From assembly GCF_900113835.1 (NCBI RefSeq), contig NZ_FOQV01000013.1, forward strand, positions 62,001 to 126,000: a stretch of DNA of 64,000 nucleotides. The letters are read 5' to 3'. The notes below the pieces were generated by a model that did not search any database, had not been told where the DNA came from, and was given only the letters and a program-made list of their open reading frames with translations. Position 1 is the first letter of the stretch; every line of letters starts with the position of its first letter. The position numbers and the translations under genes are program-made. The DNA is from Allobosea sp. OK403 (GTDB lineage Bacteria > Pseudomonadota > Alphaproteobacteria > Rhizobiales > Beijerinckiaceae). Below, piece after piece: positions 1-8,550 of the stretch.

Positions 1-408
1 GCCGAGGAGAAGCTGAAGCCCTGCGCCGGCGAAGGCTCCAATGGCGGGCGCATTCAGATGCTGCCGGTGGGCACCGAGGTCGAGGGTGCAAACGGCGCGT
101 ATAAGCCGATGGCGGCGCCACGCATTTCCTATGCCTCCCCGCCCTATTCCGGCGCGCTGGCGCTCAAGCTCGCTGTGCAGAAGCTTGAGGGCAAGGACGT
201 TCCCAAGAAGATCGTCCTGCCGCTGCCGGTCGTCACCAACGAGACGATCAAGCTGTGCCAGGAAGGCACCTGGGCGGAAATGAAGGCCGGCTGCAACGCC
301 TTCAAGCCCTCGATCGTCACCAATCCGGGCTGGTTCGCCTCGATCTTCTCCAACGACACGCCCGAGATCGGCCTCGACGCCGCTCTCGTCGGCCAACCCG
401 AGAACTGA
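1..408 (+). CDS. Sugar ABC transporter substrate-binding protein, C-terminal part
   Basis: The frame is open from base 1 to a TGA at 406-408, so the gene starts outside the window and about 135 C-terminal residues are visible. Followed by an RbsA-type ATPase and RbsC-type permeases, this is most likely the periplasmic binding protein of a ribose-class importer (type I periplasmic binding fold). The visible part has no motif that identifies the ligand. It contains two cysteines (in KLCQEG and AGCNAF) that could form a periplasmic disulphide; this is inference. A stem-loop lies between its stop and the ATPase, a common arrangement that stabilises binding-protein mRNA and raises its expression over the membrane parts. 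Confidence 0.75.
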   Translation, partial: AEEKLKPCAGEGSNGGRIQMLPVGTEVEGANGAYKPMAAPRISYASPPYSGALALKLAVQKLEGKDVPKKIVLPLPVVTNETIKLCQEGTWAEMKAGCNAFKPSIVTNPGWFASIFSNDTPEIGLDAALVGQPEN

Positions 409-418
409 TTGCGCCCAC

Positions 419-448
419 AGGGCCGCCGTCCTTGCGGATAGCGGCCCT
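419..448 (+). promoter_or_regulatory. Intercistronic stem-loop after the binding-protein gene
   Basis: Perfect 8-bp inverted repeat AGGGCCGC / GCGGCCCT (419-426 and 441-448) with a 14-base loop. It sits 10 bases after the binding-protein stop and has no U-run, so it is more likely an mRNA-stabilising or attenuating hairpin than a terminator. It would bury the ribosome site of a GTG at 449, which is why the ATPase start is placed at 482. Confidence 0.5.
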
Positions 449-481
449 GTGTTGCGTGCCCGGCCAGCGAAGGACGAAGCT

Positions 482-2050
482 GTGCTTCATCAGGACACGA
501 TCGGCGACGGCGCGAAGGTGGCTATCTCCGCGCGAGGTATCCGCAAGATCTATGGCCCCACCATAGCCGTGAACGATGTCGGCTTCGACATCCTGGCCGG
601 CAACACCCATGCCCTGCTTGGCGAGAATGGCGCCGGCAAGTCTACGCTGGTCAAGCTGCTTTCGGGGCTGATCCTGCCGACGACGGGCGGCATCTCGATT
701 TTTGGCAAGCCTGCGCATCTCGATTCGCCGCGCGCCGCCCATGCCTGCGGCATTCGCACCGCCTTCCAAGAGATGAGCCTCGTCGGCGACCTGACAGTCC
801 TCGACAACATGCTGCTGCCCAATCCGCCGCACGGCGCGCTCGGCCTCATCCGCCGCCATGAAGCCCGGCATCGGGTTGAAGCCCATCTGCAGGCGCTGGA
901 TCTCGCCGCGATCCATCCAAATTCCGAGATACGCGACCTCGACCTCAACGAACGCCAGAAGATCGAGATCGCCCGCGCGCTCTTCCGGGAGCCGCGCATC
1001 CTGCTGCTGGACGAGCCGACCTCGACCTTGTCGGGGCGCGACATCGACTGGCTCGGCGAGATCATCGCACGCCAGAAGGCCAAGGGCGTGACGACCGTCT
1101 TCATCTCGCACCGGATGCGCGAGGTGCGGGCCTTCTGCGACCGTGTCACCGTGCTACGCGGCGGCCGTCATGTGGCGACGCAGCCGCTCTCGCAGGTCAG
1201 CGACGAGGCGTTGATCGGCCTTATTGCGGGCGGAGCAGGCGGCCATTCCTTCCCGCCGCGCCCGCCGCGCACCACCCTCTCCGAGAAGCCGGTGCTGGCC
1301 GTGGAGAAGCTGTCGGCCGGCACGCGCTTGGCCGACGTGTCCTTCGGGCTCAGGCGCGGCGAGATCCTCGGCGTGGCCGGGTTGCAGGGCATGGGCCAGC
1401 TCGATCTCTTCTCGGCCCTGTTCGGCATGGCACAAAGCAGCGGCGACATCAGGATCGACGGCAAACCCGTCACCTTCGCCTCGCCGCGCGACGCATTGGA
1501 CGCGCGCATCGGCATCGGCCTCGTCCCGGAAGACCGCAAGACAGAGGCGCTGTTCCTGAAGCTCGACGGTCGCCAGAACGTCTCGCTGCCGGTGATCGAT
1601 CGCTACACCCGTTTCGGCCTTGTCGAGAGCGGTCGCGAGACGCGAGACGTCGCGCGCAGCTTTGCCCGCCTCGGTGTGCAGATGCGCGCGCTCTGGACGC
1701 CGGTGAAGGCGTTTTCGGGCGGCAACCAGCAGAAGATCGCCGTGGCGAAATGGCTCGTCGCCGAAAGCCGCATCCTGCTCCTGTTCGACCCCACGCGCGG
1801 CATCGATGTTGGAACCAAAAACGAGATCTACGCATTGATGCGCGAATTCACGGCCGCCGGCGGCTCCATCCTGTTCCACTCGACCGAAATCCCCGAGCTC
1901 GACCACCTCTGCGACCGCGTGCTTGTGCTCTACGAGGGCAAGGTCGCCGCCGCGCTCGATGGCGAAGCCATCACGGAAGACGCCATTCTGCGCGCGACTC
2001 TGGGGACGCACACAGAGCGTCTCATGCCGGCGGACGAGTCCATGTCATGA
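482..2050 (+). CDS. Sugar ABC transporter ATP-binding protein (RbsA/XylG type, two ABC domains)
   Basis: Cytoplasmic ATPase that powers the importer, 522 residues, the usual length of the class. The first ABC domain has Walker A GENGAGKST near residue 47, a degenerate signature (DLNERQKIEIARAL) and Walker B ILLLDEPTS. The second has lost Walker A (GLQGMGQLD in its place) but keeps the signature FSGGNQQKIAVAKW and the Walker B-like segment LLLFDPTRGIDVG. One active and one degenerate site is normal for this family. The GTG at 482 is preferred over GTG 449 because it has a GGA stretch about 8 bases upstream and avoids the hairpin. Its TGA overlaps the permease ATG (ATGA), indicating translational coupling. 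Substrate unknown; sugars or polyols are typical. Confidence 0.9.
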   Translation: MLHQDTIGDGAKVAISARGIRKIYGPTIAVNDVGFDILAGNTHALLGENGAGKSTLVKLLSGLILPTTGGISIFGKPAHLDSPRAAHACGIRTAFQEMSLVGDLTVLDNMLLPNPPHGALGLIRRHEARHRVEAHLQALDLAAIHPNSEIRDLDLNERQKIEIARALFREPRILLLDEPTSTLSGRDIDWLGEIIARQKAKGVTTVFISHRMREVRAFCDRVTVLRGGRHVATQPLSQVSDEALIGLIAGGAGGHSFPPRPPRTTLSEKPVLAVEKLSAGTRLADVSFGLRRGEILGVAGLQGMGQLDLFSALFGMAQSSGDIRIDGKPVTFASPRDALDARIGIGLVPEDRKTEALFLKLDGRQNVSLPVIDRYTRFGLVESGRETRDVARSFARLGVQMRALWTPVKAFSGGNQQKIAVAKWLVAESRILLLFDPTRGIDVGTKNEIYALMREFTAAGGSILFHSTEIPELDHLCDRVLVLYEGKVAAALDGEAITEDAILRATLGTHTERLMPADESMS

Positions 2051-4107
2051 GCGCCTTGGCAGTCCCTGCCCATCGCCAGTCCGAGCACTCTCTGGTGCGA
2101 ACATGGTTCGAACGCCGCCGCGGCCCCTTTATCGCCGTCGCGGCCTTTTGCCTGTGCCTGGGCATCGTCAAGATCCTGAGTGGCGGCACGCTCGGCTATT
2201 ACGAGATCGGCACACTCGCGGCTGGCGGCGCGACGCTCGCCATCGCCGCTACCGGCCAGACCATAGTCATCCTGACTGGTGGCTTCGACCTTTCGGCGGC
2301 AGCCGTGATCTCGCTCGTCAACGTCACGCTTGCAGGGCACATGCAGAGCGATCCCGCCAGTATCGTTCTGTGGACCCTTGCAGGCATCGGCATCGGGGCG
2401 GCGACGGGCGCCTTCAACGGCTTGTTCATCGCTGGCTTGCGCCTGCAGCCGATCGTGGTGACCCTCGCCACGATGTTCATCTTGCAGGGTGTGACCCTGC
2501 TCGTCATGGACAAGCCGGGCGGCGAGATTCCTCCCGGTTTTGCGCAACTGCTAATCGGCGACGCCATCCCCGGCGTCCTGCCGATGCCGGTGCTGCTGCT
2601 GCTGGCGCTGGTCGGGCTGTGGCTTGCGCTGCGTAACACCGTCTTCGGCAAGGCGCTGCTTGCCGTCGGCTCCGACCGCGAGGCCGCGCGCGCTTCGGGG
2701 CTGTCCGTGCGCCTTCACGAATTCTTCGCCTATGTCCTGGCTGGCGCATTCTACGGCCTCGCCGGCGTCTTCATCAGCGCCCAGACCGGCTCCGGCGACC
2801 CGCTCGTCGGCAACCCCATGCTGCTGCAGATGTTCGCCGCGGTAGTCCTGGGCGGTACGCAGCTGGGCGGCGGGCGCGGCGGACCTGTCGGCACCATCTT
2901 CGGCGCCTATGTGCTGATGCTCGTCGTCAACATCTTACTCGTGCTCAACGTGCCCGCCTTCTATTCCTCGATAGTCGAAGGCGCGATCCTTATCTTGGCG
3001 GTGCTGGGCGCCTCGTTGTCCAGTTCTTCCGTGCTGGCCCGGACGCTGCGCACCGGCCTGCGCCGTGCGGCGGCGCGCCGCGCCGGAACGCTACCGCGCC
3101 AGCTCGACCTGCCGACGACGCGCCTCGCCCTGCCGGCCCCCTCCCCAGCCCTGGACACGCCGCCATTCTGGCGTCGCAACGCCGAGGCACTTCGCAACGG
3201 GGCGCCGGCATATCTCTGTTTCGTCGCCGTGCTGGTCGCAACGCAGATCGTGCTCGGCAACGCCATCCTGTCCTGGCCCTATTACGACTCGCTGATCGTG
3301 CTTGGCTGCTTCCTCGCAATCCTCGCGCTGGGGCAAGGGACCGTGATCCTGACCGGCGGTCTCGACCTGTCGTTGCCCTGGACCATCGGCCTGTGCGGCA
3401 TCCTCTGCGCGGGCCTGCTCAAGGGCTCGGATGCCGCGCTGATCTATGCCGTGCCGGTCGTGCTGGGCCTCGGCGCGCTGGTCGGCCTCGTCAACGGACT
3501 AGGCATCGTCGCGCTAGGCCTGTCGCCGATCGTGATGACCCTAGCCATGAACGGCATCCTGCAGGGCATCGCGCTGGTCTATTCCGGAGGTACCCCGAAC
3601 GGCTTTGCAGCCCCTGCATTGCGCTGGTTCATGACCGGGCGGGTGCTCGGCGTCACGCCGATCGTGCCGTTCCTGCTGCTCTTCGTGGCAGGAGCCGTCG
3701 TGCTGCTCGGGCGCACCGCGTTTGGCCGGCGCGTCTACGCCATCGGCAATGGCGAGCGCCCGGCAGAACTGTCGGGCGTCCCGGTGAAGGCCACGCTGCT
3801 GCGGGTCTACATGCTGTCGGGCGTATGCGCCGCGCTGGTCGGGATCCTGCTCGCGGGCTTCTCCGGCCAGGGCAGCCTCGGCATGGGCGACGACTACCTG
3901 CTGCCCTCGATCGCTGTCGTGGTCGTCGGCGGCGCGCTGATCACCGGCGGACGCGGCTCCTATGCCGGCATGATCGGCGGCGTATTGCTGCTGACCGCGC
4001 TCCAGACCCTGTTGGCGGGCACCACCCTGCCCTACGCCACCCGCGCGATCCTCTATGGCGTCGTGGTGCTCGGCGCCGTCGTCGCGCTGCGCGAAAAATC
4101 GAGCTGA
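2047..4107 (+). CDS. Fused double permease of the sugar ABC transporter (RbsC-RbsC)
   Basis: Inner-membrane channel subunit of 686 residues containing two consecutive RbsC-type permease domains, where most importers have two separate chains of about 330. The first half carries TGQTIVILTGGFDLSAAAV and the second GQGTVILTGGLDLSLPWT, the same conserved family motif, and each half ends with a GGRG-containing coupling segment (LGGGRGGPVGTIFGAY; ITGGRGSYAGMIGG). The halves are joined by a hydrophilic Arg/Pro-rich linker around residues 335-380. The start at 2047 overlaps the ATPase stop and opens with a short hydrophilic leader before the first membrane helix; the frame is open further upstream, but inside the ATPase gene. 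The two halves are divergent, pointing to an old gene fusion. Confidence 0.9.
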   Translation: MSALAVPAHRQSEHSLVRTWFERRRGPFIAVAAFCLCLGIVKILSGGTLGYYEIGTLAAGGATLAIAATGQTIVILTGGFDLSAAAVISLVNVTLAGHMQSDPASIVLWTLAGIGIGAATGAFNGLFIAGLRLQPIVVTLATMFILQGVTLLVMDKPGGEIPPGFAQLLIGDAIPGVLPMPVLLLLALVGLWLALRNTVFGKALLAVGSDREAARASGLSVRLHEFFAYVLAGAFYGLAGVFISAQTGSGDPLVGNPMLLQMFAAVVLGGTQLGGGRGGPVGTIFGAYVLMLVVNILLVLNVPAFYSSIVEGAILILAVLGASLSSSSVLARTLRTGLRRAAARRAGTLPRQLDLPTTRLALPAPSPALDTPPFWRRNAEALRNGAPAYLCFVAVLVATQIVLGNAILSWPYYDSLIVLGCFLAILALGQGTVILTGGLDLSLPWTIGLCGILCAGLLKGSDAALIYAVPVVLGLGALVGLVNGLGIVALGLSPIVMTLAMNGILQGIALVYSGGTPNGFAAPALRWFMTGRVLGVTPIVPFLLLFVAGAVVLLGRTAFGRRVYAIGNGERPAELSGVPVKATLLRVYMLSGVCAALVGILLAGFSGQGSLGMGDDYLLPSIAVVVVGGALITGGRGSYAGMIGGVLLLTALQTLLAGTTLPYATRAILYGVVVLGAVVALREKSS

Positions 4108-4120
4108 GAAGGAGAACGCG

Positions 4121-4900
4121 ATGCCCGCACTTGCCCTCGAACATGGCCTGCGCGTGCTGGTTACGGCCGGCGCATCCGGGATCGGCCGCGCCATTGCCGA
4201 CCTGCTGATCGAGAACGGGGCCCGCCTGCATGTCTGCGATATCTCGGAAGAGCACCTCGCCGATTTCCGCGCCGCCCACCCTGGCCATGGCGCAAGCCGC
4301 TGCGATGTCTCCAGCGAGGACGACGTCGCGCGCCTTTTCGATGATGTACACAAGACGTTGGGCGGTCTCGACGCGCTGATCAACAACGCCGGCATCGCCG
4401 GCCCCACCGGCGGCGTCGAGGACATCTCTCCGGCTGACTGGCGCCGCACGCTGGACATCTGCCTCACCGGCCAGTTCCTTTGCTCGCGGCTGGCCGTGCC
4501 GCTGCTGAAGGCGGCGGGCGGGGGTGCGATCGTCAACATGTCCTCGTCGGCCGGGCGCTTCGGCTACGCCTTCCGGACCCCATATTCGGCGGCGAAATGG
4601 GGCGTGATCGGCTTGACTCAGAGCCTCGCCAAGGAACTCGGACCGTCGAACATCCGCGTCAACGCTATCCTGCCCGGCATCATCCGGGGGCCGCGCATGG
4701 ATGGCGTGATCCGCGATCGCGCGGCGCAGGTCGGCGTTTCTTTCGAAGAGATGAAGGCACAATATGTCTCGCGTATCTCGCTGCGGCGCATGACCGATCC
4801 GGAGGATGTCGCGGCGATGACGTTGTTCCTGCTGACCCCCGCCGGCAACAACCTCTCCGGCCAATCCTTTCCCATCGACGGCAATCTGGAGTCGCTATGA
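4121..4900 (+). CDS. SDR-family oxidoreductase
   Basis: Cytoplasmic NAD(P)-dependent dehydrogenase, 259 residues. Visible motifs are the nucleotide-binding glycine run TAGASGIGRA near the N-terminus, NNAGIAG, the catalytic Ser in MSSSAG and the catalytic YSAAK, with a proline-rich NAILPGIIRGPR segment after it. The start has a strong ribosome site (AGAAGGAG, 4107-4114). It lies 13 bases after the permease and overlaps the next gene by four bases, so it is in the same operon. In this context it plausibly oxidises the imported sugar or polyol, for example to a lactone; this is inferred from neighbours, because SDR specificity cannot be read from sequence. Confidence 0.88.
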   Translation: MPALALEHGLRVLVTAGASGIGRAIADLLIENGARLHVCDISEEHLADFRAAHPGHGASRCDVSSEDDVARLFDDVHKTLGGLDALINNAGIAGPTGGVEDISPADWRRTLDICLTGQFLCSRLAVPLLKAAGGGAIVNMSSSAGRFGYAFRTPYSAAKWGVIGLTQSLAKELGPSNIRVNAILPGIIRGPRMDGVIRDRAAQVGVSFEEMKAQYVSRISLRRMTDPEDVAAMTLFLLTPAGNNLSGQSFPIDGNLESL

Positions 4901-5841
4901 TTACCACCATCATCGGTTCCGGCCTGATCGGCCGCTCTTGGGCGATCAGCTTCGCCCGCGCCGGCCATGAGGTTCGGCTTTGGGACCGCGCCCCGGCGGC
5001 GGCCGTGGCCGCTCTCGGTTTCGCCCGGTCGATCTTGCCGGAACTCGCCGCGCATGAACTTCTCGGAGGTCAGACCCCCGACGAAGTGTTTGCCAGACTG
5101 CATCCAGTGGAGGATCTCGCCGACGCCCTGTCGGGCGCCGGCTATGTCCAGGAAAGCACGCCCGAAACGGTGGAAGGCAAACGTACCGTCTTCGCCGAGA
5201 TCGACCGGCTCGCGCCCGCTGGCGCCGTCCTGGCAAGCTCGACCTCGGCGATCCTGCCATCGCACTTCATGGAAGCGGTGCCCGGAAGGGCCCGCTGCCT
5301 CGTTTGCCACCCGATCAACCCACCTTATCTCGTGCCGGCGGTGGAGGTCTGTCCCTCGCCATGGACCGCGCCCGAAACGGTGAAAGCCGCCGCCGATTTC
5401 ATGCGCGGCTGCGGACAAAGGCCGCTTCTCATGAAGCGCGAGATCGACGGCTATATCATGAACCGCATGCAGGGAGCCTTGCTGGACGAGGCTTTCCGCC
5501 TTGTCGAAGACGGCATCGCCGATGTCGAGGCCATCGATATCGGCCTGCGCGAAGGACTGGCTTTGCGCTGGTCCTTCATGGGCCCCTTCGAAACCATCGA
5601 CCTCAACGCGCCCGGTGGCGTGCGCGATTATGCTGCGCGCTATCAGCCGATCTATGCAGGCATCGCCGCTAGCGTGACGCGTCGCAGCGACTGGACCGGC
5701 CCGGTGATGGATGCCATCGAGACCCAACGCGCGGAACGTCTCGACCGCGACCAGCTGGTCGAACGTCAACTTTGGCGCGATCGCAGATTGATGGCGCTTC
5801 TCGCGCACAAGCGTGCAGCCGCACGCGATTTGGGAGAATAA
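4897..5841 (+). CDS. 3-hydroxyacid (3-hydroxyacyl-CoA-type) dehydrogenase, L-gulonate 3-dehydrogenase-like
   Basis: 314-residue NAD-dependent dehydrogenase with an N-terminal Rossmann motif GSGLIGRSWAISFA, the STSAI stretch and the catalytic-His region CHPINPPYLVPAVEV, then the helical C-terminal 3HCDH domain. The HPINPP-PLVEV pattern and length fit the lambda-crystallin/L-gulonate 3-dehydrogenase branch rather than the longer fatty-acid enzymes; carnitine dehydrogenases are also related. It is coupled (ATGA overlap) to the SDR and 10 bases from the BKACE gene. Oxidation of a C3 hydroxyl would make a beta-keto acid, which is the substrate type of the next enzyme. Confidence 0.85.
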   Translation: MITTIIGSGLIGRSWAISFARAGHEVRLWDRAPAAAVAALGFARSILPELAAHELLGGQTPDEVFARLHPVEDLADALSGAGYVQESTPETVEGKRTVFAEIDRLAPAGAVLASSTSAILPSHFMEAVPGRARCLVCHPINPPYLVPAVEVCPSPWTAPETVKAAADFMRGCGQRPLLMKREIDGYIMNRMQGALLDEAFRLVEDGIADVEAIDIGLREGLALRWSFMGPFETIDLNAPGGVRDYAARYQPIYAGIAASVTRRSDWTGPVMDAIETQRAERLDRDQLVERQLWRDRRLMALLAHKRAAARDLGE

Positions 5842-5851
5842 GGAGTACGCC

Positions 5852-6781
5852 ATGGCGACGACCCGCAAGGTCATCATCTCCTGCGCCGTCACGGGTGCGA
5901 TCCATACGCCCTCGATGTCGCCCTTTCTGCCAGTGACGCACGAGGAGATCGCCGATGCGGCGATCGGCGCCGCCGAAGCAGGCGCCGCGATCGTCCACCT
6001 CCATGCGCGCGATCCGCAGACCGGAGCGCCAGACCAGACGCCCGAGGCCTTCGCCCGCTTCCTGCCGATCATCCGCCAGCGCAGTGACTGCGTGATCAAC
6101 ATCACGACCGGCGGCGCCCCAACCATGACGATCGAGGAGCGCGTCAAGCCGGCGGCGACCTTCAAGCCGGAGCTCGCCTCGCTCAATCTCGGCTCGATGA
6201 ATTTCGGCCTATTCGGGATGCTGGACCGCTTCAAGGACCTCAAGCACGATTGGGAGCGGACCTATCTCGCCAACAAGGAGATCATCTTCCGCAACAGTTT
6301 CGGACAGATCGAGCACATCTTGACGACCTGCGCCGGCAACGGCACCCGCTTCGAGTTCGAGTGTTACGACACCGCTCACCTCTACAACCTGAAATACTTC
6401 TTCGACCGCGGTCTGGTGCAGGCTCCCCTGTTCATCCAAACTGTATTCGGGCTTCAGGGCGGCATCGGCGGCCACCCCGACGACATCGCCCACATGAAGC
6501 GCACCGCCGACAGGCTCTTCGGCGACCAGTATCGTTGGTCCGTGCTGGGCGCAGGCCGCAATCAGATGAATATCGCCGCGATCGCAGCGGCCCAAGGCGG
6601 CCATGTCCGCGTCGGGCTGGAAGACAGCCTCTGGCTCGGACCCGGCCGCTATGCCCAGACCAACGCCGAGCAGGTCACACGGGTGCGCCTGATCCTAGAA
6701 GGACTCGGGCTCGAGATCGCCAGCCCCGACGAGGCGCGCGACATGCTGGGTCTCAAGGGCGGCGACAAGGTCGCATTCTGA
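5852..6781 (+). CDS. BKACE family enzyme (DUF849, beta-keto acid cleavage)
   Basis: 309-residue TIM-barrel enzyme of the 3-keto-5-aminohexanoate cleavage family. Members use a divalent metal to condense a beta-keto acid with acetyl-CoA, giving acetoacetate and a new acyl-CoA. The metal-binding HxH is visible in VHLHARDP and the conserved glutamate in VGLEDSLWL. AGAATAAGGAG precedes the ATG. The specific substrate is unknown; the neighbouring 3-hydroxyacid dehydrogenase and lactonase suggest a sugar-derived 3-keto acid. A 3-hydroxybutyrate dehydrogenase lies nearby on the other strand, fitting acetoacetate as a product. Confidence 0.9.
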   Translation: MATTRKVIISCAVTGAIHTPSMSPFLPVTHEEIADAAIGAAEAGAAIVHLHARDPQTGAPDQTPEAFARFLPIIRQRSDCVINITTGGAPTMTIEERVKPAATFKPELASLNLGSMNFGLFGMLDRFKDLKHDWERTYLANKEIIFRNSFGQIEHILTTCAGNGTRFEFECYDTAHLYNLKYFFDRGLVQAPLFIQTVFGLQGGIGGHPDDIAHMKRTADRLFGDQYRWSVLGAGRNQMNIAAIAAAQGGHVRVGLEDSLWLGPGRYAQTNAEQVTRVRLILEGLGLEIASPDEARDMLGLKGGDKVAF

Positions 6782-6815
6782 CGCACCCACAAAGAAACGA
6801 ACAAGAGAGAGCATC

Positions 6816-7694
6816 ATGCGCATCGAGGTTCTGATCGACGTCAAGACAACACTCGGCGAAGGCCCGCTCTGGGATGTCGAGCAGCAGCGGCTCTACTGGA
6901 TCGACTCGATGGATGGCCGCGTCTTCCGCTCGACCGTCGACGGCCGTGAAATCCGTGCTTGGGACGTGCCCCAAAAGATCGGCTCGATGGCGCTGCGCAA
7001 GGATGGCCAAGGGGCGGTGGTCTCTCTGCAGCGCGGCTTCCATCTTCTGGACTTCCGCTCCGGTGAGGTAACGCTCCTGCACGATCCCGAACCCGGCCAG
7101 CCCGCCAACCGCCTAAACGACGGCAAGGTCGACAAACGCGGCCGGTTCGTCGCCGGCTCGATGGACACGCAGGAAGAAGGCGCCAACGGCGCGCTCTACA
7201 GCCTCTCCACGGATTTCAAGGTTTCCAGGCTTGACACCGGCATCGTCTGCTCGAACGGGCCCTGCTGGAGCCCGGACGGACGGACCTTCTATTTTCAGGA
7301 TACCTGGGCGGGCGAGATCTGGGCCTATGACTACGATCTGGACACAGGCGGCGTCTCGAACCGTCGCGTCTTCGCCAAGGTCGACACCTCGAAGGGCGGG
7401 GCCGCCGACGGCTCGACCGTCGATGCCGAGGGGTTCGTGTGGAATGCGCTGGTGTATGATGGAAGACTGGTACGCTATGCGCCCGACGGGCGCGTCGATC
7501 GCATCATCGAGATGCCGGTCAAAAAGGTTACTAGCGTGATGTTCGGCGGCCCCGATCTCGACATCCTGTTCGTCACTTCGATGGCGAAACCGCCTTTGCC
7601 GCGCTTCCCCGGCGACGGCGTGCTGCGTGGCAGCCTCTTCGCGATTTACGGCCTCGGCATAAAGGGCCTGCCGGAAATGCGCTTCGGCGCATAA
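6816..7694 (+). CDS. SMP-30/gluconolactonase-like lactonase
   Basis: 292-residue six-bladed beta-propeller hydrolase of the regucalcin/gluconolactonase family, which opens sugar lactones using a divalent metal. Family motifs visible are the N-terminal LGEGPLWD with its metal-ligand Glu, the NRLNDGKVD segment, GALYSL, SNGPCWSPDG and AADGSTVDAEG. An AGAGAG ribosome site precedes the ATG. It is the last gene of the operon and completes a likely lactone to aldonate step after the SDR. No signal peptide is seen, so it should act in the cytoplasm. Confidence 0.9.
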   Translation: MRIEVLIDVKTTLGEGPLWDVEQQRLYWIDSMDGRVFRSTVDGREIRAWDVPQKIGSMALRKDGQGAVVSLQRGFHLLDFRSGEVTLLHDPEPGQPANRLNDGKVDKRGRFVAGSMDTQEEGANGALYSLSTDFKVSRLDTGIVCSNGPCWSPDGRTFYFQDTWAGEIWAYDYDLDTGGVSNRRVFAKVDTSKGGAADGSTVDAEGFVWNALVYDGRLVRYAPDGRVDRIIEMPVKKVTSVMFGGPDLDILFVTSMAKPPLPRFPGDGVLRGSLFAIYGLGIKGLPEMRFGA

Positions 7695-7767
7695 AGGTTT
7701 CGCGTTCAGGGCTGACGGCCGTCTGTCGTCAGCCGACACCAATCGGAAGAGATTGTCCGGACGCGCG

Positions 7768-8550
7768 CTACTGCATGAACCAGCCATGGCTGACAACGAT
7801 CGACTGCCCGGTCAGGGCATTGGTCGGGAAGGAGGCCAGGAAGAGCGCGGTCTGCGCGACATCGTCGACCGTGGTGAACTCGCCGTCGACAGTCTCTTTC
7901 AGCATGACGGTCTTGATGACGTCCTCTTCGCTGATACCCAGCGCCCTGGCCTGCTCGGGGATCTGCTTTTCGACCAGCGGCGTGCGTACGAAGCCAGGGC
8001 AGATGACGTTGGCACGCACGCCATGCTTGGCGCCCTCCTTGGCCACGACCTTGGCCAAGCCGATCAGCCCGTGCTTGGCGGTGACATAAGGCGCCTTTAG
8101 CATTGAGGCCTCCTTGGAATGGACCGAGCCCATGTAGATCACGCTGCCGCCGCGTCCCTGCGCATACATCTGGCGCAGCGCCGCGCGGGTGGTCAGGAAG
8201 GCACCGTCGAGATGGATGGCGAGCAGCTTCTTCCAGTCGGCGAAGGCGAACTGGTCGATCGGCCCCACCGTCTGGATGCCGGCATTGGAGACCAAAATGT
8301 CGATGCCGCCGAGCTTGGCGACGACCGATGCCATCCCGTTATCGACCTGCGCCTCATCGGTGACGTTCATCGCGACGCCGATGGCGCGGGCGCCCGTGGG
8401 GTCGAGCTCGGCTGCGGTGGCGGTGGCGGCATCGATGTTCAGATCGGCTATGGCGACCTTGCCGCCCGCCGCGAAGAAGACCTTGGCGATGTCCTTGCCG
8501 ATGCCGCTGGCGGCGCCGGTGATGACGGCGACCTTGTCGTTGAGGGTCAT
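7768..8550 (-). CDS. bdhA: 3-hydroxybutyrate dehydrogenase (SDR)
   Basis: 260-residue SDR with TGAASGIGKD, SNAGIQ, the catalytic Ser in YMGSVHSKEA and YVTAKHG, and the C-terminal segment SGQ-type TGQSIVVSHGWFMQ. The region EKQIPEQARALGISEEDV followed by a WFMQ/WTAQ-like end is characteristic of D-3-hydroxybutyrate dehydrogenases, which interconvert 3-hydroxybutyrate and acetoacetate with NAD. The ATG overlaps the upstream patatin gene by four bases; a patatin-like protein paired with this dehydrogenase is a recurrent arrangement in alphaproteobacteria. It may consume acetoacetate made by the BKACE enzyme. Confidence 0.88.
   Translation of the reverse strand: MTLNDKVAVITGAASGIGKDIAKVFFAAGGKVAIADLNIDAATATAAELDPTGARAIGVAMNVTDEAQVDNGMASVVAKLGGIDILVSNAGIQTVGPIDQFAFADWKKLLAIHLDGAFLTTRAALRQMYAQGRGGSVIYMGSVHSKEASMLKAPYVTAKHGLIGLAKVVAKEGAKHGVRANVICPGFVRTPLVEKQIPEQARALGISEEDVIKTVMLKETVDGEFTTVDDVAQTALFLASFPTNALTGQSIVVSHGWFMQ

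Noticed and set aside
1750..2046. Open frame upstream of the permease start
   Set aside because: It lies inside the ATPase gene in another frame; the ATG at 2047 with ATGA overlap is the logical start.
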